Positions 8,901 through 13,672 of a DNA stretch of 13,672 nt are shown here, piece after piece (the first letter of the stretch is position 1; each line of letters opens with the position of its first letter). The notes beneath the pieces are model-generated. The model had not been told where the DNA came from and ran no database searches. It was given only the letters and a program-made list of their open reading frames with translations. Source of the stretch: an uncultured Micrococcales bacterium (GTDB lineage Bacteria; Actinomycetota; Actinomycetes; Actinomycetales; Microbacteriaceae); NCBI GenBank assembly GCA_903853515.1, contig CAINTU010000016.1, forward strand, positions 1-13,672, written 5' to 3'. A program made the position numbers and the translations under genes.

Positions 8901-9177
8901 CGTAAACACTGGTTCATTCACCGTTGTTCCACCAGCGCCAACCATCAAGTCGTTCACCCCAGTTACTGGTACCAAGGGAACAACCGTGGTTAGCGTTAGC
9001 GGTGCCAACCTGTTGAACGCAACTGTGACCCTAAACGGCACAGCAGTTACGATCAACGCCGGTGCAACTGCAACCTCACTTAAGTTCACAATTCCTGCTG
9101 GTGCAACCAGCGGCAAGATTGTGGTCACCACCGCTGGTGGAACCGCAACCTCGAGCGTGAACCTAACGGTTAAGTAA
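5938..9177 (+). CDS. Large exported surface protein with duplicated N-terminal module, two jelly-roll-like modules and four IPT/TIG domains
   Basis: A 1079-residue secreted protein. Residues 1-32 form a Sec signal peptide: KK near the start, a hydrophobic core, cleavage after AHA (about residue 31-32). Two homologous modules follow (35-200 and 209-384), each ending in YTG-x-HLFSQI and a DVxDxVxFxF strand and each with a Cys pair (127/129 and 306/313). Residues 393-548 and 560-733 are two further related modules that begin with F-E-x-x-D-x-S/G and end with YYFDNVHF or WYLDDLAM, typical of jelly-roll carbohydrate-binding-like folds. Four IPT/TIG domains fill 742-835, 841-919, 920-998 and 1000-1079, each with a GTxL/GANL turn and a TNGG/NAGGT/NGGGT/TAGGT hairpin near its end. 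There is no LPxTG motif, no C-terminal helix and no OmpA domain, so it is either released or held non-covalently. Codon choice is strongly biased (AAC, AAG, TTC, GGC), suggesting high expression. A surface-layer or adhesin role is inferred only. Confidence 0.85.
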   Translation: MSKKLGMLAKLVSPIVLLASVFAGSVAPAHAAGSQTIIRLDGISGATATDKATDAATFVGNGWYNPGLRYFETHQVAGTTQHLSYTVTDETGAAVAGKTIHLLMGKAWSGSTAVISSGGQTAAGADCFCGNNQASVDGVTDSNGHVSFDVANNNTPSQGANYNADLTAVYTGTHLFSQIAAVSGDAGDVIDIVDMVFTKDAAAPAPSDAQPVIRLAGIDTNNAFERSGDEGTFVGQYGYHAGLRVFTKQLPVGSTTTLSYVVSNAKDGKNMVGAKVNLHVNKGWAGSNANVTVNGTNVNGTPYVDCGGWYGQCNDGAVITGTTNADGIVTFTLKSNDVAADAADTPSAANVEYTGKHLFSQITANVGSDATDVEDVVDFVFYKPATIDPNAGLTATFENGDASGAALGGAADFGGNTSVVVNSPVAGNTGMVGKITNGAIGWSGTTFLILPRGSQLISASSKIVTVDFYSTTPLDSVVLKLEGGTGEAASQISVAHGGTGWETLTFDFSGAFDPAGNYFKASIFADFLGSTHPGGVYYFDNVHFVGGSKAVVTAPMTHASTLINFESNDTSGYAIGATNDFGGSVSSVVTNAPLFGSTGSTSAAKIIPGNNCWAGTTLISMAWGQSGISADGKIATANVWAPAAGLSVKLKMEDSKDSNATIETDTTTTKVGWQKLTWDFGTPTAGTAAFTSARVYNKVSVFPAFDCGASDAQVAADHNGAAWYLDDLAMNGATTAAIAAMPAPVVTGLASTSVKAGAVLNINGTGLYALPGTSVVLYTAATKTAAAVSTTLTVVAGSTDGTKLVVSGPAKTQKGILKVTTNGGSTSSTATLSASSVATAKPALTMSANLVKAVGDVVTLNGANIGSATAVTIGSTTAAFTVLDSASISVTVPAGVVSGTAISVTNAGGTVTSTKLVYLAPTVASVTQSAKVGDTITISGTNLAKLTSIVFGGNKAAKAVTNSATSVTVVVPTGALTGTIKLVNGGGTVNTGSFTVVPPAPTIKSFTPVTGTKGTTVVSVSGANLLNATVTLNGTAVTINAGATATSLKFTIPAGATSGKIVVTTAGGTATSSVNLTVK
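6040..7089 (+). repeat. Two tandem ~170-residue modules within the surface protein
   Basis: The first copy covers bases 6040-6537, the second 6562-7089, joined by an Ala/Pro linker. Shared landmarks in order are IIRL/VIRL, TFVG, a G-L-R-x-F turn, LSY.V, a Lys-x-Trp-x-G-S strand, the Cys pair, G-V-T-D/G-T-T-N plus G-x-V-x-F, and YTG-x-HLFSQI. The copies differ widely in DNA, so the duplication is old. I do not recognise the module. Confidence 0.75.
8161..9174 (+). repeat. Four tandem IPT/TIG domain repeats encoded in the surface protein
   Basis: Four immunoglobulin-like units of about 80-95 residues run to the stop codon. Each begins near a P-x-(V/L)-x-x pattern, has a V-G-D-x-V/T-I-x-G type strand pair, and ends with a G-G-T hairpin. 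The last three are more alike in length than the first. Confidence 0.75.
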
Positions 9178-9193
9178 CCCGCATAACTAACAC

Positions 9194-9223
9194 AGGTCCC
9201 GCCTGCGAAAGCAGGCGTGACCT
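9194..9223 (+). terminator. GAAA-loop hairpin terminator after the surface protein gene
   Basis: AGGTC-C-CGCCTGC, a GAAA tetraloop, then GCAGGCG-T-GACCT: 12 base pairs with one C/T mismatch, 16 bases after the stop codon. The tail (TTGCATT) is only moderately T-rich. It sits between convergent genes and may serve the plus strand mainly. Confidence 0.7.
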
Positions 9224-9225
9224 TT

Positions 9226-9255
9226 GCATTAAGCAAATCTTGAGTGCATTAAGCA
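9226..9255. repeat. Direct repeat of GCATTAAGCA, 20-base period
   Basis: Identical 10-mers at 9226-9235 and 9246-9255, between the terminator hairpin and the 3' end of the convergent kinase gene. No role is apparent. Confidence 0.4.
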
Positions 9256-9272
9256 GCCGGTGCGAAACCCAT

Positions 9273-10379
9273 TTAGTGTGAAGCCGCATCTGGCACTGGC
9301 ACTTGGGCAGAAAAAACTGTCAGGCCGATTGAGGCATCCCAGCGCAGCTTTGGTTCAATTAATAGTTGACTCAACATTTCTGTGCCAAGACTCGAATTGG
9401 CAGAAGTCGAGGGCTTTGAGCCGTTGTTAGTGCAGACAAGAGAGAGATTCTGATTTGGCAGGCTAAGAATTTCAAAGTTAATTCTGTCGGCGCCACCGTG
9501 CCTAATGGCGTTGCTCACCAATTCTTTGCAAACTTCATTAAGCACAAGCTGCACTCGAACGGTTCTGGTGATTATGTCTGCCACTTGGTCGCCAATCGTG
9601 AATTCAATCTCTGCGATACCAGCCCAAGTTTCAAGCAAATCGTTGAACGAATCTTGAGGGTTGATCTGAAGTGTGGGCGCCTGGCTGAGGCTAGATACCG
9701 CCCTTAACAAGTCTGATTCAATTAGCGCAATAGTTTGCTTATCTAATGGGCCCATTTTTGATCGCATAAGCGCTGCGGTTAGAGCTGACTGAACGGTGCC
9801 GTGCAAAGTTGATGTCCAAGCATTTTTCGAAAGCCAAAGAGCTTGTTCAAAGAGCTTGTTTTCACGTTGAATTTGGTCAACGAATTGCCGAAGCTGGCTC
9901 TCAGCAAGTGTGCGAGCGTGGTCGAGCAGGGAAGACCACGCAAACGATGTGGGAATGGTGATGCCAGAAACAAAATAGATGCCTGACAAAATCCAGCTCG
10001 AGGTCGTGTTTTGCAGGCTTGCCAAATAGATATATGTTGGCAGCACAGCTAAACCGCTTGCGGCTGCAAGAAAGACGACGGCGAGATTTGTGCGCACAGG
10101 CCTAAAGAACCGAAATGAAATTTTGATAAGCCAGAGTAGCCCCCAGTTCGCAACAATTCCCACGTCGGTATATAAGGTCGACTTATCTGGATACATGATC
10201 AATGCAAAAAGCAAGTAGCTCAAAGCCATCATCGGCAAAGCAGTGTTTGGCCGCAGCAAAGTTGAAATCTCGATGCGCTCAGGAAAACTCGAAATCACCG
10301 AATCCACCCTGTGGCTGCGCGCGGGCATAATCGCCATTCGCTTAGCCTCATTTGCGAGCTCGGCGTTTAGCGGTCGCAC
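9273..10379 (-). CDS. Membrane histidine-kinase-like protein, C-terminal part (after an in-frame TAG)
   Basis: Open frame of 368 residues, beginning with GTG directly after the TAG that ends the upstream frame. Residues 48-150 contain about four hydrophobic helices. A coiled-coil segment (about 150-180) leads to a HisKA_3-like helix with LHGTVQSALTAA (His193), where the residue after His is Gly instead of the usual Asp/Glu. Residues 275-360 are a HATPase domain: N-box NEVCKELVSNAIRHGG (Glu286, Asn290) and a reduced G-box NNGS...SSLGTEML (318-335). The GTG has no ribosome binding site. The ATG at residue 15 has GAGG about 8 bases before it and is an alternative start. No response regulator gene lies next to it. 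It continues the reading frame of the upstream gene without shift, so it is probably the second half of one protein. It should act as a membrane sensor kinase or a degenerate relative. Confidence 0.7.
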   Translation of the reverse strand: MRPLNAELANEAKRMAIMPARSHRVDSVISSFPERIEISTLLRPNTALPMMALSYLLFALIMYPDKSTLYTDVGIVANWGLLWLIKISFRFFRPVRTNLAVVFLAAASGLAVLPTYIYLASLQNTTSSWILSGIYFVSGITIPTSFAWSSLLDHARTLAESQLRQFVDQIQRENKLFEQALWLSKNAWTSTLHGTVQSALTAALMRSKMGPLDKQTIALIESDLLRAVSSLSQAPTLQINPQDSFNDLLETWAGIAEIEFTIGDQVADIITRTVRVQLVLNEVCKELVSNAIRHGGADRINFEILSLPNQNLSLVCTNNGSKPSTSANSSLGTEMLSQLLIEPKLRWDASIGLTVFSAQVPVPDAASH

Positions 10380-11033
10380 CTATGCATCGATAACATTTTG
10401 CAGTCGCTCTGCCAGACTCGAAGCGGCGCCAGCTTTAGAAAGTGAACTGAGCAATTCGGTCAAACGCGGCATCAACAATCGGCGAATTCGTTCACTAATA
10501 GCAATCTGCTCATCTTGCAAAATCTCGTTCGCCGACTCACGGTAACCAAGCAGCTCTGCTTCTGATTCTCGCAAGCGGCGCATAGTTTCAAGGTGGTCTA
10601 ATCGCGCACTCATTGCCGTGGAATAGATCACAAAGAGAGCGACCCCTGTGAAAGCGCCACCAACAATTCGGAATGCCATGGTATTCGTTGTTTGCAATCC
10701 AAGCAGTTGCGCGACAACCGGAACGCTTGAGTTTTTGACAATGCCAGCTAGAGCTACGACCCACAGGTTAATCCATGGTGCAGATTTTTGGCTAGGCAGC
10801 CAATAACGCAAAATGATCAGGTAGGTGGCTAAGGGCAAAAGCGATAACAAATAGGTAACCGCGAATGAAACTAACCAGAGCCAAGTGAAGTTAGCCGTAA
10901 TTACGGCATCGAAAGCAAGAGTTAGCAGTGCATAAATTATGAAGCCGAAGGCAAAGTAACCAAAGTTTATTGCCCGCCAGTTGCCAAGTCGACGCCAAGC
11001 AAGTCGGCTATAGCTGGTTCTTTTTGAAGGCAT
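10380..11033 (-). CDS. Membrane sensor part of a split histidine-kinase-like gene (N-terminal part, ends in TAG)
   Basis: 217 residues: a basic N-terminus (MPSKRTSYSRLAWRR), four membrane helices (about 22-45, 49-75, 87-113 and 121-143), then a long charged coiled coil (145-216) that includes ESEAELLGYRESAN. The coil runs to the stop codon and, if the TAG is ignored, on into VRPLNAEL of the next frame, which looks like an uninterrupted protein. The full product would be about 586 residues arranged as 4 TM helices, coil, 4 TM helices, kinase core. The ATG start has only a weak TTGAG before it. The YoaK gene ends 37 bases upstream on the same strand, so they may share a transcript. Function by itself is doubtful because the piece lacks any catalytic domain. 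Confidence 0.65.
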   Translation of the reverse strand: MPSKRTSYSRLAWRRLGNWRAINFGYFAFGFIIYALLTLAFDAVITANFTWLWLVSFAVTYLLSLLPLATYLIILRYWLPSQKSAPWINLWVVALAGIVKNSSVPVVAQLLGLQTTNTMAFRIVGGAFTGVALFVIYSTAMSARLDHLETMRRLRESEAELLGYRESANEILQDEQIAISERIRRLLMPRLTELLSSLSKAGAASSLAERLQNVIDA

Positions 11034-11070
11034 GACTCAAGTTTGACAGTTTGGTGAGTGCCACTAGAAA

Positions 11071-11760
11071 CTATTTAAGGCGTTTTGACAACAACAGGCG
11101 ATGGCCAATTAGAGCGACCGAAATTAAGACGCACGATGCCAAAAGCACTCCGTATTGAATTCCTACGCGAAGCAGCAGTGTGCCGGTGGTCGCCCCAAGA
11201 CCGATGAGCAAAATCGAGAAGGCTCTGCGATGCCAGCTTTGACCCAGCTTTGCACCAAGCACTGAGTCATAAGCCAACCCGACGATGGTCGAGGTAACCA
11301 CAACGGTATTGATGTCACGAACACCAATGTGCCTTGCCACACCGGCTTGGGCCCCCATGCCAAATGCTAAAAGTGAGGTGAGCACAACGTTGGTTGGGGC
11401 TTGGGCAAGCGTTGGCTGAACGGCGAGTGCAGACCCAACCATTGCCAAAAGAACTCCGGCACCGACCAAAAGCCCGGTGGAATGATGATTCCATCCGGCA
11501 ACACGGTTTCTCAGAGTGCGCCCGGCAACCACAGCGCCGAGCATAAATGTGAACAGCGCAGCGAGAGGGCCAATAACTGGGATTCCGGTTGCACCGCCAA
11601 ATCCCATAAACAAAATCACAACGTTGCCCGTCATGTTGCCCGTGAAAACCTTGTCTAAGCCCAGGTATCCGATTGCATCAAAAACACCGGTCGAGAATGT
11701 GAGAGCCGACATCAATATCAGCGCGGTGCGCTCGTCTGATTTTGTGATCGAACTGGTCAT
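11071..11760 (-). CDS. YoaK/DUF1275 family membrane protein
   Basis: 229-residue inner-membrane protein with about six hydrophobic helices. It is a clear DUF1275 (YoaK-like) member: TGVFDAIGYLGLDKVFTGNM (24-43) followed by TGN (44-46), and GAQAGVARHIGVRDINTVVV in the second half are the signature stretches. Length is normal. The family has no firmly established biochemical role; a transporter or stress-linked role is often suggested. The start is the ATG next to the divergent promoter region; there is no ribosome binding site before it, which fits a leaderless transcript. The kinase-like gene follows on the same strand. Confidence 0.85.
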   Translation of the reverse strand: MTSSITKSDERTALILMSALTFSTGVFDAIGYLGLDKVFTGNMTGNVVILFMGFGGATGIPVIGPLAALFTFMLGAVVAGRTLRNRVAGWNHHSTGLLVGAGVLLAMVGSALAVQPTLAQAPTNVVLTSLLAFGMGAQAGVARHIGVRDINTVVVTSTIVGLAYDSVLGAKLGQSWHRRAFSILLIGLGATTGTLLLRVGIQYGVLLASCVLISVALIGHRLLLSKRLK

Positions 11761-11766
11761 TACGTA

Positions 11767-11772
11767 ATTCTA
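11767..11772 (-). promoter_or_regulatory. -10 box (TAGAAT) for a leaderless YoaK mRNA
   Basis: Read on the minus strand, TAGAAT is followed by exactly 6 bases (TACGTA) and then the ATG. It is a good match to the TANNNT consensus, and no Shine-Dalgarno sequence is present, so transcription should start at the A of ATG. The -35 region is not convincing. Confidence 0.6.
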
Positions 11773-11800
11773 GGCTCGAGGTCGACTGCCGCCATCGAGT

Positions 11801-11806
11801 TATGCT
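11801..11806 (+). promoter_or_regulatory. -10 box (TATGCT) for a leaderless DCC-protein mRNA
   Basis: TATGCT is followed by exactly 6 bases (GAACAG) and the ATG at 11813. The spacing mirrors that of the divergent YoaK gene. No ribosome binding site is visible. A weak -35 candidate lies in the GTCGAC region. Confidence 0.6.
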
Positions 11807-11812
11807 GAACAG

Positions 11813-12205
11813 ATGGAATCAAAAGCGCATGGCAATAGCCCGGTGGCGATTTTGATTTTCGATGGTGACTGCGGTTTTTGCACCAGCACGGCCAACTTTA
11901 TTGTTCGTCGAGCGCTAGGCAAGATTGAGGCGCATCCGTGGCAATTTGTCGAACTGGCAAAATTCGGGCTAACCACAAAAGCGGCTTCGGCGAAAGTGCA
12001 ACTAGTTAGCGGCGGCAAAAATTATGCCGGGCACGAAGCCTTTGTGCAGATCATGCAAATTAGCGGCCCGCCAGTTTTGCGTCAACTCTCGTTAATCGCA
12101 CTAGTTAAACCATTTAGTTATGCGGCGAGAGCTCTCTATTGGCTTGTCGCGCGCTATCGCCATAAATTGCCAGGGGGCACACCGGCCTGCAAAATGCCGC
12201 GCTAA
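11813..12205 (+). CDS. DCC-family (DUF393) thiol-disulfide oxidoreductase
   Basis: 130-residue protein of the DCC family, named for its N-terminal Asp and two Cys. The signature is LIFDGDCGFCTSTANFIVRR (residues 14-33), with Asp17, Asp19, Cys20 and Cys23 forming a thioredoxin-like CxxC pair. The family's second block near the C-terminus, AARALYWLVARYRHKLPGG, is also present. Length is normal. It is predicted to be a cytosolic or membrane-associated redox protein, although its partner is unknown. It is transcribed away from YoaK across a 52-base gap, with a -10 box suggesting a leaderless start. Confidence 0.88.
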   Translation: MESKAHGNSPVAILIFDGDCGFCTSTANFIVRRALGKIEAHPWQFVELAKFGLTTKAASAKVQLVSGGKNYAGHEAFVQIMQISGPPVLRQLSLIALVKPFSYAARALYWLVARYRHKLPGGTPACKMPR

Positions 12206-12242
12206 CTGCCACCGCCGCTCAAAGACTAAACCAGCAAAGCAA

Positions 12243-12248
12243 TAGAGT
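12243..12248 (+). promoter_or_regulatory. Candidate -10 box (TAGAGT) for the 38-residue protein gene
   Basis: TANNNT hexamer 44 bases before the start codon. Initiation about 7 bases downstream would put the hairpin at 12255-12273 at the very 5' end of the mRNA. No good -35 match is seen. Confidence 0.3.
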
Positions 12249-12254
12249 TGAACC

Positions 12255-12273
12255 AGAGGCCAAATGTGCCTCT
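12255..12273 (+). other. Short hairpin just upstream of the ribosome binding site
   Basis: AGAGGC pairs with GCCTCT around a 7-base loop (CAAATGT), ending 5 bases before the AGGAG of the next gene. It could protect the 5' end of the mRNA or end the upstream transcript, but there is no T run. Confidence 0.4.
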
Positions 12274-12291
12274 TATATAGGAGTAACAATC

Positions 12292-12408
12292 ATGGCTCAG
12301 AAGAATCCTTCGAAGAACACTGCAAAAACCCCAGCGGCTAAGAACCTAAAAGAAAAGCGCCTCGAAAAGAAGGCAAAATCTGAAGCGAAAGACCGCAAGA
12401 GCGAATAG
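12292..12408 (+). CDS. Small lysine-rich protein, 38 residues
   Basis: A short gene with a clear start: AGGAG at 12279-12283, 8 bases before ATG. The product has 11 Lys and 2 Arg against 4 Glu and 1 Asp, for a net charge of about +8. It has no hydrophobic stretch or cysteine. It begins MAQKNPSKNTAKTPAAKNLK and continues as a charged helix of alternating K, E and R. Such proteins often bind nucleic acid or ribosomes, but I do not recognise the family and infer no specific role. The strong ribosome binding site argues that it is translated. It ends 10 bases before the convergent 3' end of the esterase remnant. Confidence 0.75.
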   Translation: MAQKNPSKNTAKTPAAKNLKEKRLEKKAKSEAKDRKSE

Positions 12409-12418
12409 TTTTTGCTTA

Positions 12419-12583
12419 TTAGCGCGCTAGCTGAGATTCGAGATAGTTAGAGATATCGGCAATCACTCGATTATCGATTGAGTGGCCTAAACCTTCATGG
12501 GTTTTGGTAATCGCTCGGGTGTGGCTCTGCAGCCAAACATTGATTCTCGAAACAGCTTCGCGCGACACAATCTGGTCGGCAAG
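12419..12583 (-). pseudogene. 3' remnant of a phospholipase/carboxylesterase-type alpha/beta hydrolase gene
   Basis: The minus strand encodes about 54 C-terminal residues that look like the end of a PF02230-type carboxylesterase. LADQIVSREAVSR is the catalytic-Asp loop (Asp in ADQIV), and HEGLGHSIDNRVIADISNYL holds the catalytic His in GLGHSI followed by the last helix, then a normal TAA stop. Members are usually about 200-230 residues with a GxSxG nucleophile, so roughly three quarters, including the nucleophile, is missing. The frame stays open to 12673, but beyond about 12583 it reads only the complement of the TIG-OmpA gene and loses family resemblance. This is therefore a gene end cut at a junction near 12580. 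Confidence 0.65.
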
Positions 12584-13075
12584 CCCGCTAAGGTTTACAT
12601 CGATGGCAAGCCTGCAACTGGCATCACCGTTTCGAAAGACGGCAAGACCCTGGTCATGACCGTTCCTGCTCACGCAGCTGGCAAGGTCGATATCACAGTA
12701 ACCACCAAGGATGGCTCATTCACGTTCCCACAGAGCTACGAATACATCCCTGGCGGAAACACTTCTGTCGGTTTCGTAATCTTTGGCGGTGACTCGTCGG
12801 TGCTAACCGCTGCCGGCAAGGCTTCGCTAGACAAGCTGATCAAGAGCATCCCGAAGAACGCCGTGATTGCCTCTGTTGGCATCAACGGTTGGGTTCACCG
12901 CACCGCAAGCACCAAGATCGACGCAGCGCTGTCGATTGCTCGTGCGACCGTTTCAGCTAAATACCTGAAGTCAAAGGGCATCAAGGGCGTTTATACCCTA
13001 GATGGCAAGGGCATCTATCACCTAGGCAACGAGCAAGACCGTCGCGCCGAGATTGAGATTGTCTGGACTAACTAG
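12497..13075 (+). pseudogene. 5'-truncated TIG plus OmpA-like surface protein gene
   Basis: The family-like part begins near base 12581. GKPAKVYIDGKPATGITVSK to SYEYIPGG is the last ~60 residues of an IPT/TIG domain, followed by an OmpA-like peptidoglycan-binding domain: FGGDSSVLTAAGKASLDKLI, ARATVSAKYLKSKGIKG and the closing NEQDRRAEIEIVW, with the Asp/Arg pair that grips peptidoglycan. The frame is open back to ATG 12497, but the first ~27 residues are only the antisense of the esterase remnant. There is no ribosome binding site or signal peptide, so the natural start and upstream domains are missing. Codon choice (AAG, AAC, GGC, TTC) matches the large surface protein in this window. An intact parent would be an exported wall-attached TIG protein. 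A strong terminator follows the stop. Confidence 0.65.
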
Positions 13076-13099
13076 TCAAAGCCTCAAAATTGCACCACT

Positions 13100-13136
13100 A
13101 AAAGTGTGGGGTCGAGAAATCGGCCCCACACTTTTT
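13100..13136 (+). terminator. Strong rho-independent terminator, 16-bp stem with GAAA loop
   Basis: AAAAGTGTGGGG pairs with CCCCACACTTTT. Inside it a T/G wobble and CGA/TCG extend the stem to a GAAA tetraloop, with no bulge. The T run (13132-13136) follows at once. It lies 24 bases after the TIG-OmpA stop, and its strength suits a highly expressed parent gene. The complement also has an A-rich to T-rich tail, so it can work in both directions. Confidence 0.92.
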
Positions 13137-13172
13137 GCTATTCTCGGCAAGGTAGCCAATAGCGAGGTCAAA

Positions 13173-13672
13173 ATGAAACCAATTGAAAGACCGGCGTTCT
13201 ATGCAGCGCTGATCGGCCCAATTCAGTCAGCCCTAGGATGGCTCATCGCCGGCTCGCTCTGGGCAGGTTATGACCCCGCTCGCCAAACGATCAGCGAGCT
13301 TGCATCGCCAGAGTCGCCAGTCAAAGTAATCATGTCTTCGTTTTTTGTGTTCGGTGGAATATTGACCGTTATCGTGTCGCACTATGCAAAGACTTTTGCC
13401 CTCGGCGGCCGCATCGCGCTATTGGTCTCGGCCATTTGCACATTTGGTCTAACAATTTTTCCGACCCCGTTGATTGGTGCCTCAACTATGCACCGCATCT
13501 TCGCCATCAGTTCATTCGCGATCTCGGCAGGTTGGCCACTATTGGCTATGCGCAAAGATAAACGCGCACCTTGGCCGATTCGCCCGACGGCGACAATAAT
13601 CGGCACCGCCATTCAGGCAACGCTAGCAATCTCGTTCTTGATTGTCTGGAGCGATCCGAACGCGCTGAACAT
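13173..13672 (+). CDS. DUF998 family membrane protein (copy 2), 3'-partial
   Basis: The frame starts at ATG with GCGAGGTC just before it and is open to the window edge (166 codons seen). It has the DUF998 landmarks: MKPIERPAFYAALIGPIQSA, first helix, GYDPARQTISELA (residues 33-45), a second helix, HYAKTF, then FPTP and MHRIFAISSFAISAGWPLLA. The homologous stretches in copy 1 at 3503 line up position for position, with roughly a third of residues alike by eye. Function is unknown. It is transcribed from behind the strong terminator, so it has its own promoter; TATTCT at 13139-13144 is a possible -10 box. Confidence 0.75.
   Translation, partial: MKPIERPAFYAALIGPIQSALGWLIAGSLWAGYDPARQTISELASPESPVKVIMSSFFVFGGILTVIVSHYAKTFALGGRIALLVSAICTFGLTIFPTPLIGASTMHRIFAISSFAISAGWPLLAMRKDKRAPWPIRPTATIIGTAIQATLAISFLIVWSDPNALN

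Noticed and set aside
8268..9236. Long Val/Thr/Ala-rich minus-strand open frames under the TIG repeats
   Set aside because: They arise from the strong codon bias and repeats of the plus-strand surface protein gene; the hydrophobic look comes from complementing its repetitive codons.
12206..12291. Riboswitch or attenuator before the 38-residue gene
   Set aside because: Only one 6-bp hairpin is visible. No alternative pairing, leader peptide or known aptamer motif is seen in 86 bases.
12420..12429. Palindrome TAGCGCGCTA at the esterase stop codon
   Set aside because: Ten bases, mostly explained by the codons for Leu-Ala-Arg-stop. Too short to call a terminator or an operator without more copies.
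12497..12577. N-terminal 27 residues of the plus frame as a real protein start
   Set aside because: This stretch is the complement of the well-matched esterase C-terminus, with no ribosome binding site or signal peptide.

Overview
The window looks like a piece of a mid-GC actinobacterial chromosome, most likely a small-genome freshwater Microbacteriaceae relative (the Rhodoluna/Aquiluna 'Luna' type). This placement is inferred from moderate GC, the protein families and their style, and several genes whose -10 boxes sit 6-7 bases before the start codon, as in leaderless actinobacterial mRNAs. No rRNA, tRNA, transposase, integrase or CRISPR array was seen.

Layout. Bases 2-5640 carry five tightly packed plus-strand genes: the C-terminal part of a D-Ala-D-Ala carboxypeptidase (PBP4/DacB type), an NADP-type succinate-semialdehyde dehydrogenase (gabD), a CaCA-family cation antiporter, a DUF998 membrane protein, and a 512-residue protein whose centre resembles a short-chain dehydrogenase without its catalytic Tyr/Lys. 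A 297-base non-coding leader with a tandem 12-mer follows. It precedes a 1079-residue exported surface protein built from two copies of a ~170-residue module I do not recognise, two jelly-roll-like modules and four IPT/TIG domains. A GAAA-loop hairpin closes that gene.

Bases 9273-11760 are on the minus strand: a DUF1275/YoaK membrane protein, then a membrane histidine-kinase-like gene split in frame by a single TAG codon. YoaK is divergent from a DCC-family thiol-disulfide oxidoreductase. Both face a 52-base gap with mirrored, leaderless-style -10 boxes.

Bases 12206-13672 hold a 38-residue lysine-rich protein gene, the 3' end of a carboxylesterase gene (minus), and the 3' end of a TIG-OmpA-like surface protein gene (plus). 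The two gene ends are fused head to head near base 12580. A near-perfect GAAA-loop terminator and a second, cut-off DUF998 gene follow. The fusion of two gene ends and the TAG-split kinase are the most unusual structures. Both could be real rearrangement or decay, or assembly or base-call error.

How the genes relate: the left block mixes cell-wall, GABA/succinate and ion-transport functions without an obvious shared pathway. The strongest theme is the cell surface: PBP4, the large TIG protein and the TIG-OmpA remnant, the latter two with a codon choice (AAC, AAG, GGC, TTC) suggestive of high expression.
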